Source: Candidatus Sabulitectum sp.
GTDB taxonomy: Bacteria > Fermentibacterota > Fermentibacteria > Fermentibacterales > JCC-6
Direction: 5' to 3'
Assembly: GCA_029938555.1 (NCBI GenBank)
Contig: JAOZUR010000010.1
Coordinates: 1-62,277, forward strand
Length of the DNA stretch: 62,277 nt
Shown here in pieces: positions 44,680 to 52,426 of this stretch (position 1 is the stretch's first letter; each line of letters starts with the position of its first letter). The notes beneath the pieces are model-generated. The model searched no databases. It had not been told where the DNA came from and saw only the letters and a list, made by a program, of their open reading frames with translations. Position numbers and translations under genes: made by a program.

Positions 44680-46395
44680 TCAAAAACAGCAGAGCAAATA
44701 TGGAACTAAACCTGCTAGTGCCAAACTACTGTCAGCTATGACCCTAACGGACAATTCAGAAGGAAATGATTCCTTCTCAAGATAAATATAAGACAATATC
44801 AAAATAACAGGTGCAATTACAAAACCAGAAGCACACATTGGAAATTTACCTAATAAAACTGCAATAAGCTGCACAAGGCCACTTAAAACTGCTGATGTTA
44901 TCAAAATTTTTCTACACCTTGCTGCACCTAAATGCAACGGAAGCGTATCCATGCCCAATAAGGCATCTCCTTGCAAATCCACAAGATCAAGGAATAATGA
45001 TCTTCCAAAAAACAAAAAGGCTAAAGATGTTGGCCATACAAATAATTTCAAACTAAAATCTAGTCCAGCTAAAGATACTGCAGGCAAAATACAAACAAGA
45101 AAACTCCATGCTAAAGTAAACATGATTTCTCGAGAACCTGGGATTGCCCGAAGCAAATTAGAGAAATAATTTTTCCCTATCAAGGGCATGGCATAAAGCA
45201 AACAGAAAAGAGTGGCAATCGCAGTCCAGAATAACCATAATTTACCTAGATAAATAGATAAAACAACTGCTCCTAAAAAACTAAAACCAGCAAGAAAAAT
45301 CATTTTCCCTTCATTTGCTCTTATGAATTCCTGTCGTTTTTGACTTGTCATGGTTACCCGCCTGCATTCAAGAACAGCGGTAAAATTAGTAAATGACCAA
45401 AGAAGAAACCCAGCAGCAATTCCAGCAACTGCCCATTCTTCACCACCAAGAGTTTTGCCCTGTGCAAGTGTTATAACCAAGGCGATCAAAGGAATATGAA
45501 CACCACTGAATATCAGGCTTCTAAATACTCTGCGTAGCCGACCGGCCCCTGTTGATTCTCCTTGTATTTCAAGCAACCGCTCTCGAACCTTTCTTATGCT
45601 CCAGCCAGGAGTGGAAGCACCGGCGGATAACAGAACTCGACGATACTTCACAATAATATCTGCATCAAGTTCATCTTGACTCTCTATTTTAAATACAGGC
45701 AGCCCCGTTTCCCCAGCAATTAATGCAAGCCTTTGGGTATTAGCACTGTGTCTTCCGCCAACAATCACAACAGCATCAGCTTTGTCGAGTAATTCCCTGA
45801 GTTCTTTCTGCCTTCTGGCAGTAGAGTCACAAATTGTATTGGAAGACTCTATCGCAGGCCATCGCTTCTTCAGAATAGAAAGTATCTCAGATAAGGTAAT
45901 GCTGTTTTGTGTTGTCTGGGACAACAAAAATGGTTTTTTAAGTTCTGGTAAATTAAGAGCATCTTCCACAGACGAAATAACTCTACCTGAAGTACCAGCT
46001 GATGAAAGAATTGCTTTTACTTCATGATGGCCAGAATCACCAAAAATAATAACATCATAACCTTTTTTTGACATTTTAGTTGCAATTGAAAGAGCTCTTC
46101 CAACTCTTGGACATGTAAGATCCCGTAAGTTCAAAGGAAGTTTTCTTAATCGATTTCGTTCTTCAACTGTAACACCGTGGGTTCTTAAAAAAAGTGTACC
46201 ACCAGACTCATCCCATGGTTCATGGGATGTGGCAACTCCTCTGTCTTTTAAGGCCTTCAATACTTGAGGATTGTGTACAAGGGGGCCATAAACACGAAAT
46301 GGACCCTGCCCCTTCTTGATTTCAGTAACAACGCTGTCAACAGCCCTGCGCACTCCCCAGCAGAAACCTGCGGTCTTTGCAACAATTACACTCAT
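44680..46395 (-). CDS. ispH: IspH (HMBPP reductase) fused to a UbiA-like membrane prenyltransferase
   Basis: A 571-residue fusion. Residues 1-285 are 4-hydroxy-3-methylbut-2-enyl diphosphate reductase, the last MEP-pathway enzyme: the three cluster cysteines are in AGFCWGVRRAV, LTCPRVGRAL and NTICDSTARRQKEL, with RTHGVTVEER, HHEVKAI and the C-terminal SAGASTPGWSI. Residues 300-571 form about eight membrane helices with the second UbiA motif DLVDLQGDALLGMDTLPLHLG near 470. The expected first Asp-rich motif is replaced by NFTAVLECRRVTM near 345, so catalysis by the second half is uncertain. The reading is continuous, without frameshift. Start at ATG 46395 (an earlier one exists at 46410; neither has a strong ribosome site). 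First gene of the train to folD. Confidence 0.88.
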   Translation of the reverse strand: MSVIVAKTAGFCWGVRRAVDSVVTEIKKGQGPFRVYGPLVHNPQVLKALKDRGVATSHEPWDESGGTLFLRTHGVTVEERNRLRKLPLNLRDLTCPRVGRALSIATKMSKKGYDVIIFGDSGHHEVKAILSSAGTSGRVISSVEDALNLPELKKPFLLSQTTQNSITLSEILSILKKRWPAIESSNTICDSTARRQKELRELLDKADAVVIVGGRHSANTQRLALIAGETGLPVFKIESQDELDADIIVKYRRVLLSAGASTPGWSIRKVRERLLEIQGESTGAGRLRRVFRSLIFSGVHIPLIALVITLAQGKTLGGEEWAVAGIAAGFLLWSFTNFTAVLECRRVTMTSQKRQEFIRANEGKMIFLAGFSFLGAVVLSIYLGKLWLFWTAIATLFCLLYAMPLIGKNYFSNLLRAIPGSREIMFTLAWSFLVCILPAVSLAGLDFSLKLFVWPTSLAFLFFGRSLFLDLVDLQGDALLGMDTLPLHLGAARCRKILITSAVLSGLVQLIAVLLGKFPMCASGFVIAPVILILSYIYLEKESFPSELSVRVIADSSLALAGLVPYLLCCF

Positions 46396-46477
46396 AAGGG
46401 TAAGATACAAAAAAAACAGGTGTTTCCGTTAACCTTATCAAAAAAAGATTTTTATGAATATCACCTATAACTAAGAA

Positions 46478-46501
46478 GGCCGGCCTCAGAAGAGACCGGC
46501 C
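46478..46501 (-). terminator. Terminator hairpin after the secreted protein gene at 46533
   Basis: GGCCGGTCTC / GAGGCCGGCC on the minus strand, a 10-bp stem with one T-G wobble and a TTCT loop, followed by TTCTTAGTT. It lies 32 bases past the stop of the gene at 46533, in front of the ispH-ubiA operon. The stem is very GC-rich against an AT-rich background. Confidence 0.8.
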
Positions 46502-46532
46502 AAAAACAATTCGCTATACTTCAGTCAGTTGA

Positions 46533-47135
46533 CTAAAATGTTGCCTTGAGTGAACCCCATGTGGTGTTATCAAGAGCAGCAGCTGGAATAGTAGCAAGAG
46601 CGGAGATAAAGTAATCACCAGTCCATGGTTCCCAAATGATGAAATCATCACTGAAGAAACTATGACCACTGTTGGCTACATCACCGAGAATTGCTGGCCA
46701 TCCACCGGCACTCATCTCTGTGTTCTGGAATCCCCAGAAGTTACCTTCTGCTACGATTGGTGTAGCATAAGAAATGATCTGTGGAGCATAATGAATAGCA
46801 GTGATCATGGTCTGATCAAGCTGTGTCACTGGTGCCATTGCATCGCCATTCCAAAGTTCGATATAGGTATCGGAAGTATCCCATGGGTAGCTACTGTGGT
46901 GGTAGAACCAGAATTCAAGTTCTTCAACTGCTGCGCTGGTTTCACCTGGAACGAAGTCCTCAGTGTTGAACCATACGCCTCTGTACATTCCACCCCAAGT
47001 GAGCCACTGTGCGGTTCCATCATCATACACGAGCCAATCAGCATCTGTTCTCTGGATAGGATCGAGATTAACTGCGACCTGTCCTGCGAAAGCTGCCAAT
47101 GAAAGTACAGCAAGAATTGCTATTACGTTCTTCAT
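46533..47135 (-). CDS. Small secreted protein with T-W-x-x-L-K-x-x-F tail
   Basis: A 200-residue exported protein of unknown function. Signal peptide MKNVIAILAVLSLAAFAGQ; the mature part is acidic, aromatic and probably beta-rich (LVYDDGTAQWLTWGGMYRGV, ELEFWFYHHSSYPWDTSD). It ends LDNTTWGSLKATF, close to the tail of the protein at 16367-16960 (RYTWAEIKSSFL). The start ATG 47135 has AAAGGAGAGTC before it, and a TTGACA box at 47221-47226 offers a -35 although the -10 (AATGTT, 17 bases on) is weak. The good ribosome site and its own terminator suggest high, monocistronic expression. Confidence 0.78.
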   Translation of the reverse strand: MKNVIAILAVLSLAAFAGQVAVNLDPIQRTDADWLVYDDGTAQWLTWGGMYRGVWFNTEDFVPGETSAAVEELEFWFYHHSSYPWDTSDTYIELWNGDAMAPVTQLDQTMITAIHYAPQIISYATPIVAEGNFWGFQNTEMSAGGWPAILGDVANSGHSFFSDDFIIWEPWTGDYFISALATIPAAALDNTTWGSLKATF

Positions 47136-47242
47136 GACTCTCCTTTCTTTTAAGTTTGAGTAACACGAACCCCTTTAGTTTTCAACATCACGCAAGAAAC
47201 ATTCTGCTTATTTTCAATCATGTCAAGTACCCGACCATTACC

Positions 47243-49213
47243 CTATTTCTCATGTAGTAACTTCTTCAATATATCACGATACCGAGCAGCCTCTTCAAAT
47301 TCAAGATGTTTTGAAGCCTGCATCATTTTCGTTTCTATTTCAGTTATTCTGTCCACAGTGTAAGTCTCAGCCATTTCCGCAGCTAGAAGGCTTTTCTTTT
47401 TACCCATGATATCAGCAATGCCTGTTGATCTTATTATTTCTTCCCTACTTTTTACAATTGTAGTGGGTTTAATACCATGGGTTTTGTTATAAGCCATCTG
47501 TATCTCACGGCGGCGTGCTGTTTCATCCAGAGCATATTTCATGGAAGCTGTTATCTTGTCCCCATAAAAAATCACTTTACCTACATTGTTTCTAGCAGCC
47601 CTGCCGGCAGTTTGTACAAGACTTGTTCTTGATCTTAAGAATCCTTCTTTATCTGCATCCATCACAGCCACCAGAGTAACTTCAGGCAGATCCAAGCCTT
47701 CCCTTAACAGGTTAACTCCAACAAGAACGTCAAACTCAGCAAGCCTCAATTCTCTCAGTATAGAAACCCTTTCAAGCGCATCTATCTCACTATGGATATA
47801 ATTTGTTCTGAAATCTAATCTTCTAAGATAATCTGTAAGCTCTTCAGCCATTTTTTTTGTAAGAGTTGTGATCAGTACCCTTCCAGATTTCTCGGTTGCA
47901 GATCTAACCTGTTCAACTAGATCATCCACCTGACCGGTGGCAGGTTTAACTTCAATAACAGGATCTATCAACCCTGTTGGTCGAACTATCTGCTCAACAA
48001 TATTTGTAGAAATATCCAGTTCATAATCAGCTGGAGTAGCTGACATACAAATCTTTCTTCCGGTAATTGCCGTAAACTCTTCCAAAAAAAGTGGTCGATT
48101 ATCAAGAGCTGAAGGCAATCGAAAACCATAATTTACCAAAGTTTGTTTCCTTGATCGATCTCCTTTAAACATTCCTCTGATCTGAGGGAGAGTACGGTGA
48201 CTCTCATCCACAAAAACAAGATAATCATCAGGGAAATAATCAAGCAAACAGGATGGGCGTTCACCAGGTTTTCTATCACCAATAACTCTACTGTAATTTT
48301 CAATGCCAGAGCAGTAACCGGTCTCACCCATCATCTCCAGGTCAAAATTAGTTCTTGATTCAAGACGATGCGCCTCAAGCATTTTACCTGCTGCTCGCAA
48401 TTCTAGCAGTCTATCCTCAAGTTCTCTACTGATTCTACCCATGGCGAGATTAAGCTTTCTCTCACCTGTAACAAAATGCCTTGCTGGAAAAATCATGGTT
48501 CTTTCGAGAGTACTCATAACACTACCGGTAAGATGATCTACCTGTTTGATACTTTCCACAAAGTCACCAAAAAACTCAATTCGAATACCTGTGCTTGCAT
48601 ACGAAGGAACCATATCAACTACATCACCATTCACCCGAAAATGACCACGAGTAAGTGTCAAATCATTCCGTCTGTACTGCATTCCTATCAATTTCATTAG
48701 AAGCTTATCTCTGGATAAAGTGGTTCCAGCAACTATATTGAATCCAGTGTCCATAAAATCCTTGGGGGCTCCAAGTCCATACAAACAGCTCACAGAAGCA
48801 ACCACAATTACATCACTTCTGCTGAGTAAACTGGCTGTTGTCCGTAGTCGCAACCTGTCCAGCTCTTCATTTAAACTGGCATCTTTTTCGATAAACATGT
48901 CTCGGGCTGGTATGTATGCTTCAGGTTGATAGTAGTCATAATAACTTACAAAATACTCAACGGCATTATCTGGGAAAAAACCTGATAACTCCCCGAAAAG
49001 CTGTGCAGCAAGGGTTTTGTTGTGACAAATAACAAGAGAAGGCAAATTCATTTTCTCAATAACATTTGCCATGGTAAATGTTTTTCCAGAACCTGTCACC
49101 CCAAGAAGTGTCTGCCACTGAGCTTTTTTATTCAAACCATCAATCAAACCCTTAATAGCCCCTGGTTGATCTCCCGAAGGGCTATAAGGGGCTTGTAAAG
49201 AAAACCCAGACAG
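47243..49213 (-). CDS. uvrB: Excinuclease ABC subunit UvrB, apparent CTG start
   Basis: DNA damage recognition helicase of nucleotide excision repair, 657 residues. The N-terminus FSLQAPYSPSGDQPGAI is the usual UvrB opening and precedes Walker A GVTGSGKTFTMAN. The beta-hairpin segment SYYDYYQPEAYIPARDMFIEKD, Walker B LVFVDESHRTLPQ, helicase motif VI QTAGRAARN and the UVR domain (residues about 620-655, binding UvrA/UvrC) are intact. No ATG, GTG or TTG precedes the conserved N-terminus in frame after the TGA at 49232-49234; CTG 49213, seven bases after GAAGG, fits the usual UvrB start and lies 2 bases past the pheT stop. Confidence 0.93.
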   Translation of the reverse strand: MSGFSLQAPYSPSGDQPGAIKGLIDGLNKKAQWQTLLGVTGSGKTFTMANVIEKMNLPSLVICHNKTLAAQLFGELSGFFPDNAVEYFVSYYDYYQPEAYIPARDMFIEKDASLNEELDRLRLRTTASLLSRSDVIVVASVSCLYGLGAPKDFMDTGFNIVAGTTLSRDKLLMKLIGMQYRRNDLTLTRGHFRVNGDVVDMVPSYASTGIRIEFFGDFVESIKQVDHLTGSVMSTLERTMIFPARHFVTGERKLNLAMGRISRELEDRLLELRAAGKMLEAHRLESRTNFDLEMMGETGYCSGIENYSRVIGDRKPGERPSCLLDYFPDDYLVFVDESHRTLPQIRGMFKGDRSRKQTLVNYGFRLPSALDNRPLFLEEFTAITGRKICMSATPADYELDISTNIVEQIVRPTGLIDPVIEVKPATGQVDDLVEQVRSATEKSGRVLITTLTKKMAEELTDYLRRLDFRTNYIHSEIDALERVSILRELRLAEFDVLVGVNLLREGLDLPEVTLVAVMDADKEGFLRSRTSLVQTAGRAARNNVGKVIFYGDKITASMKYALDETARRREIQMAYNKTHGIKPTTIVKSREEIIRSTGIADIMGKKKSLLAAEMAETYTVDRITEIETKMMQASKHLEFEEAARYRDILKKLLHEK

Positions 49214-49215
49214 AA

Positions 49216-50856
49216 CTATACCTTCAGACTTTCAAGTGGCAACTCAAAACCAGCAACTGGCACAGTGATTCCCCATGCTTCCAGTACCCCTGGATGAAAT
49301 TCCCCAAGAATACCCACCACTTCCCCATTTATCAGCACAGAAGCACTTCTACCGGGAATAAATCTGGTATCATCAATAGGTTTTAAAGAAAGATCCAGTC
49401 CTCTCAAATGACATATAACACCAAGTATGGAATGAACAGCTCCGAAATCACCATCTCCCACACTTACTGCAAGGATCATTGTAGTATTGCACAGTGTACT
49501 GGTTGAACGACACAGCGTTTCTCCCACTGTAAACAGTCGATGCGGGAAAGCAGCATGCCCACTTGATGCTTCCACTTCAAGAAGAGCCGGCAAAAGGCTA
49601 TTGGAAACAACACCATATTCTGCAGTCATAGGGTTACTGATTTTTATTGGCAATTCTGGAGTTCTTGTGCGTTTTGTAATTTTCTCTGTACTGGTAAGGA
49701 TAGGTCTCATTATCTCCTCACAACCTGCACCAACAAGCAAAGATTTAACAGAACGAGCTAAAATTTCAACTGGGGCTGCGGAGCCAACAGTGTATTCTGC
49801 TGGAAGAATAGGTTCTATATTATTCAGTCCTATGGATATGACAATATCTTCCATAAGATCTCTGGGATGTATACCATCTCGGCGATATGGAGGCATAACA
49901 GCAGTAACAGAATTACTAGATACTTTGATCTGACCGTAATCCATCTTTGAAAGAAGAATATTCAGGTCAAGTTCCTCTGCTGGGGAACCAATCATTTCCG
50001 TAATCTCTGCAAAAGTTGCTGTAAGGGTATCGTTATAAAGAACAGGTGTAACAGTGACTTTTCCATCTGGATATCTTATCTCAACCGGGCTGATAAATGC
50101 GCCTCTGTCTTCAAGGTTACAGGCAAGAATGGTTGCTGTGAGGTTCACAGTATGCCAGTCAGTTCCAGTTACTTCACAAAATAATCTGCTGTCTCCAGGG
50201 GTCACCTTGCCGGTTGAAAAACTATTAAGAACCGGTGGGAATGATAGAATTTCACCTGAACTATCTTTAAGCACAGGGTAACTCTTAAAATCACTCAACA
50301 GACCAGCATATTTAATGCCTGCTTCTGTTTCTTCCAGTACCTGTGAGAAGCTCATCTCTGATTCTTCACCAAGGGGGTGGAATCTGGTATCAGGAGATGT
50401 GACAGAATATTCCACTGGGAAACTTAATCCATCAAGAGGGTAAAAACCGATGGCTGCGGTTTTTCTCTCTTTTCCAAAACTGGAAGCTATTTTCTCCTGA
50501 GCAGTTATTAATGATTCGAGCCCGTCCTGATTCACCTTCCATCCAACAGCTGTGAATGCAGCGATGTATGGTCTTATTTCTTTTAGATCACTGTGAACAT
50601 CAATATGCACAGCAGGTGGTTTCATAGAATCAAGATGTGATTCAGCACCATAATTCCAGCACCTTAAACCCCGAGCAACTCCTTCTGCAGTCCACAGATC
50701 TGGCCTATTGGTATCATTCAATTCTATCTTCACTGTTTTATCATTCAAACCATCAAGTTCAGCCTTGAGAGATTCAAGAAGTTTCTCAAGATTATCTGTG
50801 TTTTCCATTTTTGCCAAAGGAAGAAAATCCTTAAGAGGTATTTCAATTTTAGGCAT
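49216..50856 (-). CDS. pheT: Phenylalanyl-tRNA synthetase beta subunit, archaeal/eukaryotic type
   Basis: Beta subunit of the (alpha-beta)2 synthetase that charges tRNA-Phe. With 546 residues it is the short form of archaea and eukaryotes rather than the 780-800-residue bacterial form: the N-terminal tRNA-binding (EMAP-like) domain and the C-terminal anticodon-like domain are absent. It starts MPKIEIPLKDFLPLAKMEN and has ELNDTNRPDLWTAEGVARGLR near residue 46, an arrangement typical of the archaeal branch, with MPPYRRDGIHPRDLMEDIVI near 320. Start ATG 50856 follows GGAGGTGGAAACA and overlaps pheS by 8 bases. Confidence 0.92.
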   Translation of the reverse strand: MPKIEIPLKDFLPLAKMENTDNLEKLLESLKAELDGLNDKTVKIELNDTNRPDLWTAEGVARGLRCWNYGAESHLDSMKPPAVHIDVHSDLKEIRPYIAAFTAVGWKVNQDGLESLITAQEKIASSFGKERKTAAIGFYPLDGLSFPVEYSVTSPDTRFHPLGEESEMSFSQVLEETEAGIKYAGLLSDFKSYPVLKDSSGEILSFPPVLNSFSTGKVTPGDSRLFCEVTGTDWHTVNLTATILACNLEDRGAFISPVEIRYPDGKVTVTPVLYNDTLTATFAEITEMIGSPAEELDLNILLSKMDYGQIKVSSNSVTAVMPPYRRDGIHPRDLMEDIVISIGLNNIEPILPAEYTVGSAAPVEILARSVKSLLVGAGCEEIMRPILTSTEKITKRTRTPELPIKISNPMTAEYGVVSNSLLPALLEVEASSGHAAFPHRLFTVGETLCRSTSTLCNTTMILAVSVGDGDFGAVHSILGVICHLRGLDLSLKPIDDTRFIPGRSASVLINGEVVGILGEFHPGVLEAWGITVPVAGFELPLESLKV

Positions 50857-52414
50857 TGTTTCCACCTCCGAGTAGTTTCTCTGGTGTTGACTTCATCTCT
50901 CTAAGTTTTGTGAGATCCGGGTTCAATAAGTCTCGTATATCTGAAAGACCCAGTGCAAGAAGGGCCATTCTATCCAACCCAAGTCCCCAAGCCACTACAG
51001 GAACATCAATTCCCATAGGTTCACATACCTCCCTGCGGAACAGTCCAGCACCACCCATCTCGAACCATCCAAGGGTTGGATGTTTAACATGAAGTTCAAC
51101 TGACGGTTCTGTGAAGGGGAAGTAGGCAGGAACAAATTTGTATTCAGTAGCGCCTGCAACTTCAGTTGCGAAAAGCTTAAGAAGACCCAATAAATGCCTC
51201 ATATTGATATGCTCACCTAGAACGATTCCTTCAACCTGGAAAAAATCAGGTAGATGAGTAGCATCAACCTGATCATATCTGAAACACTTTGCAATTCCGA
51301 AATACTTGCCTGGTATTTCCGGTTTAGAGCCAAGAGTTCTTGCGGAAAGAGCTGTTCCCTGTGAGCGCATTATAGCCTTCAAAGATCTATCCCACTGGAA
51401 CGAATATTGCCAGCCTCGTCCACCGGTATTACCACCGTCCTCATGGGCAGCTTTAACTTTGTCGCCTATTATTTTAGATGGAGGCGCTACTTCAACTCCA
51501 TCTTCCAGATAATAAGCGTCATGAATATCACGAGCTGGATGAAACTGAGGCATGAACAAAGCGTCATTGTTCCAGAATTCACTCTCTGCCAAAGAGCCTT
51601 TCATTTCCTGAAAACCCATTGCCTGAAGCTTATCTCTCACCGAATCAAGAAACATTGCATAAGGATGAAATCTTCCAATATGAATCCTTGAAGGAGGAAT
51701 ATCAACCTGATATCTCCTGAAAGATCCTTCTTTCCATTCACCAGACATCAAAATTTCTCTTGTTAATATTCCGATTGTACTTTTTCCAGCTGCTGCTTTC
51801 AGTGCTTCTCTGCCTGCTTGTGTTATTTCGATAACATTAGAGGAAGTTTCATTAATAACAAATTCTGCTCGGGATTTCCCCCTTTTGGGTGCCCTCTTGG
51901 TTACCTCAACTACTACATCTTTTTCCAGATCAGAAAGATTAAGGGTGGCTCCCGAAAGCAATACAGAATAAACATTTTTCCATATCAACGAAAAAACACC
52001 ACCAGACACATCATTTACAGATAGACCTTCTTTGCCTTTGCTCAATATCCGACCTTTAACAAGAGCACCCATGGCGCTTCCCCACTGAGCTCGATCAAAC
52101 AACTCATTCTTCTGTATTTCTGGCAAAGACGATGTTCCATTTTTTACAGCTTCAAGCAAAACCAGTTCAGGAGTTGTACCTTTTTCGGCATAAATAGAAC
52201 CTACTGGCCCAAGTTCTACAGTAACAGTTTTTTCACTGGACAAGACGGAAGCCATTTCTCGAGACAAAAGCCACTGAAATGCCCTTCTATAAGAACCCTC
52301 ATCCATTTTTGTACCTGCAATAGCATCCATATCACTTGCTGAGCCGTTCTCTACAAGCCAGCTAAGTAATGTTTTCTCCAGCGGGTGCAGGTCTTTTGAT
52401 ACAGTATCTGACAA
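50849..52414 (-). CDS. pheS: Phenylalanyl-tRNA synthetase alpha subunit, archaeal/eukaryotic type
   Basis: Catalytic subunit of PheRS, 521 residues against about 340 for the bacterial type. The first 200 residues hold repeated winged-helix-like DNA/RNA-binding modules (HPLEKTLLSWLVENGSASDMD, TPELVLLEAVKNGTSSL), which archaeal and eukaryotic alpha subunits carry instead of the bacterial coiled coil. Class II motif 1 lies near residue 250 (FHPYAMFLDSVRDKLQAMGF), motif 2 is FRYDQVDATHLPDFFQVEG and motif 3 GLGLDRMALLALG. It starts 12 bases after the caspase-like gene and precedes pheT and uvrB in one transcript. Confidence 0.94.
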   Translation of the reverse strand: MSDTVSKDLHPLEKTLLSWLVENGSASDMDAIAGTKMDEGSYRRAFQWLLSREMASVLSSEKTVTVELGPVGSIYAEKGTTPELVLLEAVKNGTSSLPEIQKNELFDRAQWGSAMGALVKGRILSKGKEGLSVNDVSGGVFSLIWKNVYSVLLSGATLNLSDLEKDVVVEVTKRAPKRGKSRAEFVINETSSNVIEITQAGREALKAAAGKSTIGILTREILMSGEWKEGSFRRYQVDIPPSRIHIGRFHPYAMFLDSVRDKLQAMGFQEMKGSLAESEFWNNDALFMPQFHPARDIHDAYYLEDGVEVAPPSKIIGDKVKAAHEDGGNTGGRGWQYSFQWDRSLKAIMRSQGTALSARTLGSKPEIPGKYFGIAKCFRYDQVDATHLPDFFQVEGIVLGEHINMRHLLGLLKLFATEVAGATEYKFVPAYFPFTEPSVELHVKHPTLGWFEMGGAGLFRREVCEPMGIDVPVVAWGLGLDRMALLALGLSDIRDLLNPDLTKLREMKSTPEKLLGGGNNA

Positions 52415-52426
52415 TTTACACCTTCT

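Noticed and set aside
49147..49147. TTG start for uvrB
   Set aside because: It would remove the conserved S-G-D-Q-P opening of UvrB just upstream.
49205..49240. Selenocysteine (in-frame TGA) explanation for the missing uvrB start
   Set aside because: The TGA at 49232-49234 is not within a conserved Cys position and no homologous sequence continues upstream of it; the pheT coding region occupies that DNA in another frame.
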